A stretch of DNA of 64,000 nucleotides, taken from NCBI RefSeq assembly GCF_029269835.1, contig NZ_JARJBB010000003.1, positions 434,001 through 498,000 on the forward strand, given 5' to 3'. The DNA is from Streptomyces tropicalis. Its GTDB lineage: Bacteria; Actinomycetota; Actinomycetes; Streptomycetales; Streptomycetaceae. Position numbers and translations under genes: made by a program. Positions 42,983 to 51,899 of the stretch are shown here, one piece after another. Each line of letters begins with the position of its first letter. Positions within the stretch are counted from its first letter, which is position 1. Below the pieces are notes generated by a model. The model was not told where the DNA came from. It did no database searches and saw only the letters and a list, made by a program, of their open reading frames with translations.

Positions 42983-45013
42983 GTGCAGACCCTGCCGTAC
43001 GGTTCCTGGCCGTCCCCCGTCGACGCGGCGCTCGCCGCCGCGCACGACGGCCGGCCGGAGTACGTGGGCCTCGTCGGGGCCGAGGTGTGGTGGACCGCGC
43101 CGCGGCCCGCCGAGGGCGGCCGCCGCACCCTGGTCCGCCGGCACGCCGACGGCCGCGAGGAGTCCGTGCTGCCCGCACCGTGGAACGTGCGCAGCCGCGT
43201 CGTCGAGTACGGCGGGCGGCCCTGGACCGGCCTCCTCCACGACGGAACGCCGCTGGTGGTGTTCGTGAACTTCGCCGACCAGCGCCTCCACCTCTGGCGC
43301 CCCGGCGAGGAGCCCCGACCGCTCACCCCCGTCTCCCCGGTCGGCGGCGGGCTGCGGTGGGCCGACCCGCAGCCGCGCCCCGAACGCGGCGAAGTCTGGT
43401 GCGTCCTGGAGGAGTTCACCGGCGAGAGCCCCACCGACGTACGGCGGGTGCCGGCCGCCGTCCCGCTCGACGGCTCCGCCGCCGAGGACCGGTCCGCGGT
43501 ACGCGAACTCACCGAGGACCGGCACCGCTTCGTGACGGGAGCCCGTCTGTCGCCGGACGGGCGGCGGGCGGTGTGGCTCGGCTGGGACCATCCGCGGATG
43601 CCGTGGGACGGCACCGAGCTGCTGCTGGCCGAGGTGGCCGCCGACGGCACCCTCGGCACGCCCCGCACCGTCGCCGGCGGCCCCGAGGAATCCGTCTGCC
43701 AGGCCGAATGGGCGCCGGACGGCGCCCTGCTGCACGCCAGCGACCGGAGCGGCTGGTGGAACCTTTATCGCGACGGGGAGCCCCTGTGCCCCCGCGAGGA
43801 GGAGTTCGGCGGGCCGCTGTGGACGATCGGGCAGCAGTGGTTCGCCCCGCTGGACAACGGCCTGATCGCCGTCGTGCACGGGCGCGGCTCCACCGCGCTC
43901 GGCCTGCTCGACCCGGAGACCGGCGAGATCGTCGACGCGGCCGGCCCCTGGACCGAGTTCGGCGCCACGCTGGCCGTGCGCGGCGACCGGGTGGTCGCGG
44001 TCGGCTCCAGCCCCCGCAGCGCCGCGGAGGTCGTCGAACTGGACGCCTCCGCCCGGCCGGGCGCACCCGGCGGCGGTTCCGTCGGCCGGGCCCGCGTCAT
44101 CGGCGCCGCGCACGCCGACCCCGTCGACCCGGCGTACTACCCGGAGCCGCAGATCCGCACCTTCACCGGGCCGGACGGGCGCGACATCCACGCCCACATC
44201 TACCCGCCGCACCACCCCGATTGCGTGGCGCCGGGCGGCGAGGCGCCCCCGTACGTCGTCTGGGCGCACGGCGGGCCCACCGGCCGGGCGCCGCTGGTGC
44301 TCGACCTGGAGATCGCCTACTTCACCTCCCGCGGCATCGGGGTCGCCGAGGTCGACTACGGCGGCTCGACCGGGTACGGCCGGGAGTACCGCAACCGGCT
44401 GCGCGAGCAGTGGGGCGTCGTCGACGTCGAGGACTGCGCGGCCGTCGCCCTGGCGCTCGCCGAGGAGGGCACCGCCGACCGGGCCCGGCTGGCGATCCGC
44501 GGCGGCAGCGCGGGCGGCTGGACCACGGCCGCGTCCCTCACCACCACCGGCGTCTACGCCTGCGGCACCGTCCTCTACCCGGTGCTCGACCTCGCGTCCT
44601 GGGGCGAGGGAGCCACCCACGATTTCGAGTCCCGGTACCTGGAGACCCTGGTCGGGCCCCGCGCCGAGGTGCCGGGCCGGTACGCCGAGCGCTCGCCCGT
44701 CGAGCACGCCGACCGGATCACGGCGCCCTTCCTGCTGCTCCAGGGACTCGACGACGTCATCTGCCCGCCCGCCCAGTGCGAGCTGTTCCTGTCCCGGCTG
44801 CGGGGCCGCCCGGTGCCGCACGCCTACCTCGCCTTCGAGGGCGAGGGCCACGGATTCCGCCGGGCCGACACCATGGTGCGCGCCCTGGAGGCCGAACTGT
44901 CCCTGTACGCCCAGGTCTTCCGCCTCGACCGGCCGGACGTCCCGGTGCTCGCCCTGGCGCCGGGACCGCTCACCCCCACGACCGACCCGCACGACACCGG
45001 AGCCGTCACGTGA
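42983..45013 (+). CDS. S9-family prolyl-oligopeptidase-type peptidase
   Basis: A 676-aa protein with an N-terminal beta-propeller (repeats such as ARLSPDGRRAVWLGWD, QAEWAPDGALLHASDR) and a C-terminal alpha/beta hydrolase. The nucleophile is Ser509 in RGGSAGGWT, followed by the Asp in GLDDVICPP and His in EGEGHGFRR. No signal peptide, so it acts in the cytoplasm on short peptides admitted by the propeller. GTG 42983 has GGAGGAGA directly upstream and is preferred to GTG 42971. Its stop overlaps the S66 start. Confidence 0.9.
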   Translation: MQTLPYGSWPSPVDAALAAAHDGRPEYVGLVGAEVWWTAPRPAEGGRRTLVRRHADGREESVLPAPWNVRSRVVEYGGRPWTGLLHDGTPLVVFVNFADQRLHLWRPGEEPRPLTPVSPVGGGLRWADPQPRPERGEVWCVLEEFTGESPTDVRRVPAAVPLDGSAAEDRSAVRELTEDRHRFVTGARLSPDGRRAVWLGWDHPRMPWDGTELLLAEVAADGTLGTPRTVAGGPEESVCQAEWAPDGALLHASDRSGWWNLYRDGEPLCPREEEFGGPLWTIGQQWFAPLDNGLIAVVHGRGSTALGLLDPETGEIVDAAGPWTEFGATLAVRGDRVVAVGSSPRSAAEVVELDASARPGAPGGGSVGRARVIGAAHADPVDPAYYPEPQIRTFTGPDGRDIHAHIYPPHHPDCVAPGGEAPPYVVWAHGGPTGRAPLVLDLEIAYFTSRGIGVAEVDYGGSTGYGREYRNRLREQWGVVDVEDCAAVALALAEEGTADRARLAIRGGSAGGWTTAASLTTTGVYACGTVLYPVLDLASWGEGATHDFESRYLETLVGPRAEVPGRYAERSPVEHADRITAPFLLLQGLDDVICPPAQCELFLSRLRGRPVPHAYLAFEGEGHGFRRADTMVRALEAELSLYAQVFRLDRPDVPVLALAPGPLTPTTDPHDTGAVT

Positions 45014-45933
45014 CACCGCTCGTCCGCCCGCACCGACTCGCCCCCGGCGCCCGCGTGGCCGTCGTCGCACCCAGCGGGCCGGTCCCCGAGGAGCGGCTCC
45101 AGGCCGGTCTGGACGTGCTGCGCGGCTGGGACCTCGAACCCGTGGTGGCCCCGCACGTCCTGGACCGGCACGGCACCTTCGGCTACCTCGCCGGCACGGA
45201 CGCCGACCGCGCAGCCGACTTCCAGGACGCGTGGTGCGACCCCTCCGTGGACGCCGTGCTGTGCGCCCGTGGCGGATACGGGGCGCAGCGGTTCGCCGAC
45301 CTCCTGGACTGGACGGCGATGCGGGCGGCGGGCCCCAAGGTGTTCGTCGGTTTCAGCGACATCACCGCGCTGCACGAGGCCTTCGCCGTGCGGCTCGGAC
45401 TGGTGACGCTGCACGGGCCGATGGCGGCCGGCGTCGACTTCGTCAAGAACACGCGGTCCCAGGAGCACCTGCGGGCGACGCTGTTCGCGCCGGAGACGGT
45501 CCGCGTCCTCGCCTCCGGCGGGTCGGCCCTGGTGCCCGGGCGGGCCCGGGGCGTCACCCAGGGCGGCTGCCTGAGCCTGCTCGCCGCCGAACTCGGCACC
45601 CCGCACGCGCGGCCCACGGCCGACGGCGCCCTGCTCTGCCTGGAGGACGTGGGTGAGGAGCCGTACCGTCTGGACCGCTGCCTCACCCAGCTGCTGCGCG
45701 CGGGCCGGCTCGACGGGGTGCGCGGGGTGCTCCTCGGTTCCTGGGAGGAGTGCGGGAGCGCCGACCGGCTGCGGGACCTGTTCGCCGACCGGCTCGGCGG
45801 GCTCGGCGTCCCGGTCGCCGAGGACTTCGGCTTCGGGCACTGCGCGGGCGCGCTCACGGTACCGTTCGGCGTCAGCGCCGAACTCGACGCGGGTGCGGGC
45901 ACGTTGACGCTGGACGAACCCGCCCTGCGCTGA
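45010..45933 (+). CDS. S66-family LD-carboxypeptidase
   Basis: A 307-aa serine peptidase of the LdcA/MccF family. The nucleophile Ser116 is in VGFSDITALHE, with Glu in LCLEDVGEEPYRLDR and His in GFGHCAGALTVPFG. LdcA members trim D-Ala from muropeptides during recycling, while MccF members destroy microcin C-type aminoacyl nucleotides; the sequence alone does not decide. GTG 45010 overlaps the S9 stop (GTGA). With M55 upstream, muropeptide recycling is the better guess. Confidence 0.9.
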   Translation: MTPLVRPHRLAPGARVAVVAPSGPVPEERLQAGLDVLRGWDLEPVVAPHVLDRHGTFGYLAGTDADRAADFQDAWCDPSVDAVLCARGGYGAQRFADLLDWTAMRAAGPKVFVGFSDITALHEAFAVRLGLVTLHGPMAAGVDFVKNTRSQEHLRATLFAPETVRVLASGGSALVPGRARGVTQGGCLSLLAAELGTPHARPTADGALLCLEDVGEEPYRLDRCLTQLLRAGRLDGVRGVLLGSWEECGSADRLRDLFADRLGGLGVPVAEDFGFGHCAGALTVPFGVSAELDAGAGTLTLDEPALR

Positions 45934-45975
45934 CGGGCCGCGCCTCGCCGCGCGGCCGGGGCATAGGCTGCCCGG

Positions 45976-46530
45976 ATGCCGCAGACCACCCCCGCCGTCC
46001 GCCTCGCCGCGGGCCCCCGCGTCTTCCTGCGCCCCTTCACCCTGCAGGACGGGCCCGAGTTCACCGCCCGGGCCCGGGAGAGCGCGGACCTGCACCACCC
46101 GTGGCTGTTCCCGCCGACCACCGAGGAGGCGTTCGCCCCGTACGCCACCGCTCTGATCGAGGACCCGGCGAGGGCCGGCTTCCTGGTCTGCGACCGGGAG
46201 GACGGGCGCATCGCCGGATTCGTCAACATCAACAACATCGTCCGCGGCGCCTTCCAGAACGGCGCCCTCGGCTACGGCGCCTTCGCGCACGCCGCCGGGC
46301 GCGGCCTGATGCGCGAGGCACTGGGCCTCGTCGCCGGCCACGCCTTCGGCCCGATGGGACTGCACCGGCTGGAGATCAACGTGCAGCCCCTCAACACCGC
46401 CTCCATCGCGCTCGCCCGCGGCTGCGGCTTCCGCCTGGAGGGCTTCTCCCCGCAGATGCTCCGCATCGACGGGGTCTGGCGCGACCACGAGCGGTGGGCG
46501 CTCACCGCCGGGATGCGGACTTCCGGTTGA
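45976..46530 (+). CDS. GNAT acetyltransferase, RimJ-like
   Basis: A 184-aa N-acetyltransferase with the RimJ/RimL pattern: VFLRPFTLQDGPEFTAR at the start, GYGAFAHAAGRGLMREAL as acetyl-CoA loop (weaker than the usual RGxGxA), and RLEINVQPLNTASIALARGCGF near the end. It probably acetylates the alpha-amine of a protein or an amino acid. The 3' end overlaps the minus-strand pseudogene by 29 bases. Confidence 0.87.
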   Translation: MPQTTPAVRLAAGPRVFLRPFTLQDGPEFTARARESADLHHPWLFPPTTEEAFAPYATALIEDPARAGFLVCDREDGRIAGFVNINNIVRGAFQNGALGYGAFAHAAGRGLMREALGLVAGHAFGPMGLHRLEINVQPLNTASIALARGCGFRLEGFSPQMLRIDGVWRDHERWALTAGMRTSG

Positions 46531-46838
46531 TTCTCACCGTGTCGAGGTCGGTGACCGTCGAGCGCAGGGCGCCGAGGCCGCGCAGCGCCGTCGCGGCGCG
46601 GTCCTCGGCGATCGCCGCCGCCATCTCCCCGCCGTCCGCCGCGTCGCACACCACGACGAAGCGCATCGAGAAGTGCTTCAGCGGCGCGCGCTCGTAGGAC
46701 AGCGACCCCTCCGGGGTGAAACACGTGCTCGTCAGGCCGTGCGCGTCCGCCTCCGCGAGCAGCCGCGCGCGGGCCTCCTTACGTCAGCGCGTCCCAGGCG
46801 CCCCGCACGATCACCCGGTAGGTGTGCTGCTCGCTCAT
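46502..46838 (-). pseudogene. Frameshifted small conserved protein (DUF6204-like)
   Basis: ATG 46838 opens MSEQHTYRVIVRGAWDALT and then meets TAA at 46779-46781. Reading on in the next frame gives a continuous, sensible protein: EARARLLAEADAHGLT, FTPEGSLSYERA, HFSMRFVVVCDAADGGEM, AIAEDRAATALRGLG and TVTDLDTVRINRKS, ending at 46504. The whole would be about 111 aa and matches my memory of DUF6204-type Streptomyces proteins. A single extra base in the minus-strand run CGTAAGG explains the break. It is a recent pseudogene or an assembly error. Confidence 0.75.
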
Positions 46839-47071
46839 CCGCCCGGCCGCTCCCTCGTGCCCGTGGTCCGTCGGCCCGCTCCGCTCGGGCCCGGCGGCCG
46901 TCCCGTCGGACGCCGCCGGTCGACCCCACGTCGGCGGACAGGCGCCCCACGACGGAATCTCCCCGCGCCCGGGACCGGCCCGGCACACCCGCCCGAACGC
47001 CGCGCCGTCCGGCGCCTTTGCGCAATCCTGACCGGCAGCGCCCCTGGTCAGCTCACCGGGGAACGGGTTCC

Positions 47072-49042
47072 ATGGTCATCGTGACGACGATCCGACGCGA
47101 GGTACTGACCCTGCCCGCGGCGGAGTGGGGGCCGGACAACCCGCTGCCCCCGCTCACGCCGCTCGACGAAGTCCACCGCATCGAAGTCCAGGACGTCCCG
47201 GAGGCGTCCGCCCTGCCGCGCGACATGGCCCGGCAGCTCGGGTACGCGCCGCTGCGCAGCCTCCTCCCGGTGCGCGTCCGCGACGGCTACGGCAGAACCC
47301 GAGCGCCCCGCGCGGTCGACGCCCTCGTGCTGGAGAACGACCGGCTGCGGGCCACCGTGCTGGCCGGCCTCGGCGGCCGCGTCGCCTCCCTCGTCCACAA
47401 GCCCACCGAACGCGAACTCCTGTACCGCAACCCCGTCCTCCAGCCCGCCAACTTCGCACTCAACGGCGCCTGGTTCTCCGGCGGCATCGAGTGGAACATC
47501 GGGGCCACCGGCCACACCGCCCTGTCCTGCGCACCCCTGCACGCCGCCCGGGTCCCCGCGCCCGGCGGCGGGGAGATGCTGCGCCTGTGGGAGTGGGAGC
47601 GCCTGCGCGACCTGCCTTTCCAGATCGACCTGTGGCTGCCCGACGGCTCGGACTTCCTCCTCGTCGGCGTCCGCATCCGCAACCCCCACGAGACGCCGGT
47701 CCCCACCTACTGGTGGTCCAACACCGCCGTCCCCGAGGAACGCCGGGTCCTCGCCCCCGCCGACGGCGCCTGGCACTTCGGCCCCGAGCGCCGGCTCACC
47801 CGGGTCCCCGTGCCGGTGCACGACGGCGCCGACCGCACCCGCCCGCTCAACAGCCCCTACGCGGCGGACTACTTCTACTCCGTGCCCGACGGCCGCAGGC
47901 GCTGGATCGCCGCCCTGGACGCGCGCGGCGACGGGCTGGTGCAGACCTCGACCGGCGGCCTGCGCGGCCGCAAGCTCTTCGTGTGGGGTGCCGGGCGCGG
48001 CGGGCGGCGCTGGCAGCGCTGGCTCACCGAACCGGGCGGTGGCGGGTACTGCGAGATCCAGGCCGGACTCGCCCGGACCCAGCTGGAGCACGTGCCCCTC
48101 GCGGGCGAGAGCGAGGTGACCTGGCTGGAGGCGTACGGGCCGCTGTCGGTGCCGGAGCCCGACGGGGACTTCGACGCCGCGGTGCGACGGACCGAGGCCG
48201 CACTCGCGTCCGCCCTGCCGCCCGCCGCCGTCGAGGAGGCGCACGCCGCCTGGCGGGCGCACGCCGACACCGAGCCCGGCGAACGCCTCGCCGCAGGCTC
48301 CGGCTGGGGCGCCCTGGAGGCGCTGCGCGCCGACTGGAAGCTGCCCGGCACGCCGTTCCCCGAGAGCATGATCGGCCCGGAGCAGGAGCCCTGGCGTGCG
48401 CTGCTGCGCTCCGGCGCGCTCCCGGAGCCGCGCCGGGTCCGCCCGCCCGGCCCGACCCTGGTCGCCCCGCACTGGCGGGACATGCTGGAGACGGCGCCCG
48501 CCACCCCGCTCACCGAGTACCACCTCGGTGTCGCCCAGTGGCACGCCGGCGACCGCGCGCAGGCCGTGCGCAGCTGGGAGCGGGGCCTGGAACTCGCCCC
48601 GTCCGTCTGGCCGTTGCTGCGCTGCCTGGCGGTCGCCGACCAGCAGGACCGGCACCACGAGCGGGCCGCGGACCGGTACGCGGACGCCTTCGACGACCTG
48701 TGCCAGGAGCGCCGCGACGGCGGTGAGGTGTGGACCGCCGCCACCGCCGCGCTCGGCCGGGAGGCGATCGAGGCGCTGCTGCGGGTGGGGCGCGCGGCTG
48801 CCGCGCGGGCCGTGTGGCGGCGGCTGCACCCCGCGACCCGGGCCCGTGGGCGCTTCCGGCTGCTCGAGGCCGAACTGCTGCTCGCCGAGGGCCTGCCCGA
48901 CCGGGCGCGGGCGGTGCTGGAGACGGACCTGGAGGTCGCCGACCTGCGGGAGGGCGAGGAACGGATCGGACAGGTCTGGGAGCGGGCCGGCGGCGGGGAA
49001 CTCCCCGCACGCCTCGACTTCCGCATGCGCCCGCCGGTCTGA
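47072..49042 (+). CDS. DUF5107-type protein: sugar-mutarotase-like domain plus TPR region
   Basis: A 656-aa protein. The first 400 or so residues have the galactose-mutarotase-like beta-sandwich pattern of DUF5107 (ALVLENDRLRATVLAGLGGRV, HKPTERELLYRNPVLQPANFAL, NGAWFSGGIEWNIG, and VPTYWWSNTAVPE). The rest is helical with TPR-like units (YHLGVAQWHAGDRAQAVRSWERGLELAP). Such proteins probably bind or act on carbohydrates; substrate unknown. ATG 47072 has only a weak purine site; GTG 47081 is an alternative. The 233 bases before it (46839-47071) hold no gene I can support. Confidence 0.78.
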   Translation: MVIVTTIRREVLTLPAAEWGPDNPLPPLTPLDEVHRIEVQDVPEASALPRDMARQLGYAPLRSLLPVRVRDGYGRTRAPRAVDALVLENDRLRATVLAGLGGRVASLVHKPTERELLYRNPVLQPANFALNGAWFSGGIEWNIGATGHTALSCAPLHAARVPAPGGGEMLRLWEWERLRDLPFQIDLWLPDGSDFLLVGVRIRNPHETPVPTYWWSNTAVPEERRVLAPADGAWHFGPERRLTRVPVPVHDGADRTRPLNSPYAADYFYSVPDGRRRWIAALDARGDGLVQTSTGGLRGRKLFVWGAGRGGRRWQRWLTEPGGGGYCEIQAGLARTQLEHVPLAGESEVTWLEAYGPLSVPEPDGDFDAAVRRTEAALASALPPAAVEEAHAAWRAHADTEPGERLAAGSGWGALEALRADWKLPGTPFPESMIGPEQEPWRALLRSGALPEPRRVRPPGPTLVAPHWRDMLETAPATPLTEYHLGVAQWHAGDRAQAVRSWERGLELAPSVWPLLRCLAVADQQDRHHERAADRYADAFDDLCQERRDGGEVWTAATAALGREAIEALLRVGRAAAARAVWRRLHPATRARGRFRLLEAELLLAEGLPDRARAVLETDLEVADLREGEERIGQVWERAGGGELPARLDFRMRPPV

Positions 49043-49166
49043 GCGGCGCCCGCCCGGGTCCGGCGGCGCCCCCTCGGCCCGGTGGCACCGGCTGGGGACG
49101 CCGACGACGCATCCAGGGGGCGAGCGGTGTCGGCCGGGGCTGCGCCACTCGCCGGGGCGCGCCGCG

Positions 49167-49238
49167 CCCGGGCGGACGGGCGTCCGCCCGGGTCGAGAGG
49201 GGCGCGCCGGGTCGAGGGGCATGCGCCGGGTCGAGGGG
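49167..49238. repeat. Hairpin and short direct repeats after the DUF5107 gene
   Basis: A perfect 11-bp stem (49167-49177 with 49182-49192) may terminate the upstream gene. It is followed by two copies of the 16-mer GCGCCGGGTCGAGGGG (49204-49219 and 49223-49238) and a partial copy near 49190. The array is spacer DNA between convergent genes. Confidence 0.6.
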
Positions 49239-49283
49239 TGCGCGGACGGGCGCGGGCGTCCGCCCGGGCTCCGGCGCGTGTCG

Positions 49284-49631
49284 TCAGCCCGTGCGGTCCG
49301 CGTACTCGTAGACCGTTCCGTCCGGGTGCATCGCGATGAGGTTGCGGCCCACGGGCGTCGGCACCGGGCCGGCGATCACCCGGGCGCCCAGTTCCGTCAG
49401 CATCCGGTGCGCCTCGTCCACGTCCTCGACGGCGATGGTGGCGGTGACCTTGCGCAGCAGGTCCAGCTCCTGCGGGGGGCCGCTCATGAGCAGGAAGCAG
49501 CCGACCGCGGCCACCTGCACCCCGGCCCGTTCGAAACGGAGAGCTCTGCCGCCCGCGAGACGTTCGTAGAAGGCGACCGCGGGCTCCAGGTCGTCGACGC
49601 AGACCCGCAGGGTGGCTCCGAGAATCTCCAT
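49284..49631 (-). CDS. VOC/glyoxalase-fold protein
   Basis: A 115-aa protein with the vicinal-oxygen-chelate pattern: LGATLRVCVDDLEPAVAFYERL, a strand-rich middle and the closing GRNLIAMHPDGTVYEYADR, in which the late Glu is a usual metal ligand. It probably works as a dimer. Function could be dioxygenase, isomerase or antibiotic binding; nothing in the context decides. It is read convergently to the DUF5107 gene. Confidence 0.82.
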   Translation of the reverse strand: MEILGATLRVCVDDLEPAVAFYERLAGGRALRFERAGVQVAAVGCFLLMSGPPQELDLLRKVTATIAVEDVDEAHRMLTELGARVIAGPVPTPVGRNLIAMHPDGTVYEYADRTG

Positions 49632-49819
49632 GCGGCCGAGCCTAGTTGCCACGGCGCGGAGGCGAGATCGCTTCCTGTGATCGCGCGGCCGCCCGGCCGG
49701 GTCCGGCCCGCGCAGGTTTGCCCCGCCCGGGCCGGGGGACGCGGAAGGCTCCGCACCGGACGGCGCGAGCCCCGTCCCGCGATCCCGCGGGCGGGCCGGC
49801 ATCCCCCGGAGGGAGACGC

Positions 49820-51667
49820 ATGGACACCGCCGAACTCGTCGAACTCGGACGGCAGCTGCGTGTCGACAGCATCCGTGCCGCCGCGGCGGCGGGCTCCGGC
49901 CACCCGACGTCCTCCATGTCCGCCGCCGACCTGATGGCCGTCCTGCTGGCCCGCCACCTCCGCTACGACTTCGACCGCCCCGACCACCCGGGAAACGACC
50001 GCTTCGTGCTCTCCAAGGGGCACGCCTCGCCCCTGCTCTACTCCGCCTACAAGGCCGCCGACGCCCTCGGCGACGAGGAACTGCTCACCTTCCGCACCCT
50101 GGGCAGCCGTCTGGAGGGGCACCCCACACCGCAGCAGTTGCCCTGGGTGGAGACCGCCACCGGCTCGCTCGGCCAGGGGCTGCCGATCGGCGTCGGGATC
50201 GCCCTGGCCGGCAAGCGGCTGGACCACGCCGACTACCGGGTGTGGGTGCTGTGCGGAGACGGCGAGATGGCCGAGGGCTCCGTCTGGGAGGCCGCCGAGC
50301 ACGCCGGCCACGAGCGGCTCGACAACCTGGTCGCGATCGTCGACGTCAACCGGCTCGGCCAGCGCGGCCCCACCCGCCACGGCCACGACCTGGGCGCCTA
50401 CGCCCGGCGTTTCGCCGCCTTCGGCTGGCACACCGTCGAGGTCGACGGCCACGACGTCGACGCCGTCGACCGCGCCTTCGCCGAGGCGGCCGCGACGGAC
50501 GGCCGGCCCACCGCGGTCGTCGCCCGCACCCTGAAGGGCAGCGGGGTCGCCGAGGCCGAGGACCGGGAGGGGCTGCACGGCAAGCCGCTGCCGCACCCCG
50601 ACGCGGCCGTCGCGGAGCTGGGCGGCGTCCGCGACCTGCGGGTCCGGGTGCAGGAGCCGCCCGCCGCCCGGTCGCTGCACGCGGTCGGCGACGGGGTCCT
50701 GGAGCTTCCCCGCTGGGAGCGGGGCGACGAGGCCGCCACCCGCGACGCCTACGGACGGGCGCTCGCCGCCCTCGGCACCGCGCGGGGCGACGTCGTCGCC
50801 CTGGACGGCGAGGTCGGCGACTCCACCCGCACGGAGCTCTTCGCCAAGGAGCACCCCGGCCGCTACTTCGAGTGCTACATCGCCGAGCAGCAGATGGTGG
50901 CCGAGGCCGCCGGGTTCGCGGTGCGCGGCTGGGTGCCGTACGCCTCGACCTTCGCGGCCTTCCTGACCCGCGCCCACGACTTCGTGCGGATGGCCGCCGT
51001 CAGCGGCTGCGGCATCACCCTCAACGGCTCGCACGCGGGCGTCTCGATCGGGCAGGACGGGCCGAGCCAGATGGGGCTGGAGGACCTGGCGATGATGCGG
51101 GCCGTCCACGGCTCGACCGTGCTGTACCCGTGCGACGCCAACCAGACCGCCCGCCTCGTCGCGGCGGCGGCGGACCTCGACGGCATCCGCTACCTGCGCA
51201 CCTCCCGCGGGTCGGGCCCGGTGCTCTACGGGCCCGACGAGGAGTTCCCGGTCGGCGGGAGCAAGGTGCTGCGCTCCTCCGGGCGGGACCGGGTGACGGT
51301 CGTCGCGGCGGGCGTCACCGTCCCGGAGGCGCTGCGGGCCGCCGACGCCCTGGCCGAGGAGGGCACCGGGGTGCGGGTGATCGACCTGTACTCGGTCAAG
51401 CCCGTCGACCGCGGCACGCTGCGGCAGGCCGCGGAGGAGACCGGGGCCCTGCTCACCGTCGAGGACCACCGGGAGGAGGGCGGTCTCGGCGACGCGGTCC
51501 TCGACGCCTTCCTCGACGGGCGGCCGGTGCCGCGCCTGGTGCGGCTCGCCGTCCGCACCATGCCGGGCTCGGCCACGCCCGCCGAGCAGCTGCGTGCCGC
51601 GGGCATCGACGCCGAGTCGATCGCCGCGTCCGCCCGGCTGCTGGCGGTGCAGGCGGCGGTGCCGTGA
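49820..51667 (+). CDS. Transketolase, short animal-type chain
   Basis: A 615-aa thiamine-diphosphate enzyme that moves two-carbon units between sugar phosphates. Seen: AAGSGHPTSSMSAADLMAVL, DRFVLSKGHASPLLY, the ThDP motif GDGEMAEGSVWEAAEHAG, the pyrimidine-binding glutamate in YIAEQQMV, and GSHAGVSIGQDGPSQM. The length and these phrases are nearer to human transketolase (about 623 aa) than to the usual roughly 690-aa bacterial enzyme. GGAGGGAG precedes the ATG. It stands alone, not in a pentose-phosphate operon. Confidence 0.9.
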   Translation: MDTAELVELGRQLRVDSIRAAAAAGSGHPTSSMSAADLMAVLLARHLRYDFDRPDHPGNDRFVLSKGHASPLLYSAYKAADALGDEELLTFRTLGSRLEGHPTPQQLPWVETATGSLGQGLPIGVGIALAGKRLDHADYRVWVLCGDGEMAEGSVWEAAEHAGHERLDNLVAIVDVNRLGQRGPTRHGHDLGAYARRFAAFGWHTVEVDGHDVDAVDRAFAEAAATDGRPTAVVARTLKGSGVAEAEDREGLHGKPLPHPDAAVAELGGVRDLRVRVQEPPAARSLHAVGDGVLELPRWERGDEAATRDAYGRALAALGTARGDVVALDGEVGDSTRTELFAKEHPGRYFECYIAEQQMVAEAAGFAVRGWVPYASTFAAFLTRAHDFVRMAAVSGCGITLNGSHAGVSIGQDGPSQMGLEDLAMMRAVHGSTVLYPCDANQTARLVAAAADLDGIRYLRTSRGSGPVLYGPDEEFPVGGSKVLRSSGRDRVTVVAAGVTVPEALRAADALAEEGTGVRVIDLYSVKPVDRGTLRQAAEETGALLTVEDHREEGGLGDAVLDAFLDGRPVPRLVRLAVRTMPGSATPAEQLRAAGIDAESIAASARLLAVQAAVP

Positions 51668-51840
51668 ACGGCGCCGTGACGGTGCCCTGAGCGGCGGCCG
51701 GCTGCCGCATGCGGCTCCCGCGAGCCGGGGCCACCCGTGGCGACGGGCGCCGGGGAGCGGTGCGTGGGGCATGCACGTACCGCTGTGCGCAGGGGGGACG
51801 CCCCGTGCGGGGGACATGCGTGCCCCGGCAGGTTTGGCCC

Positions 51841-51854
51841 GCCTGCGCGCAGGC
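51841..51854. promoter_or_regulatory. 14-bp palindrome upstream of the GvpL/F gene
   Basis: GCCTGCGCGCAGGC is perfectly self-complementary and lies 46 bases before the GvpL/F ATG, in the 232-base gap after transketolase. It may be an operator or a short hairpin. Nothing else in the gap is recognised. Confidence 0.4.
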
Positions 51855-51899
51855 CACCCGGTAGGTGCGGAAGATCATGCCGAAGGCACAGGAGGCACC

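Noticed and set aside
51833-51875. Stress-sigma-factor promoter (GTTT..GGGTA type) before the GvpL/F gene
   Set aside because: GTTT and GGTA are about 23 bases apart, too far for the 14-16 base spacer.
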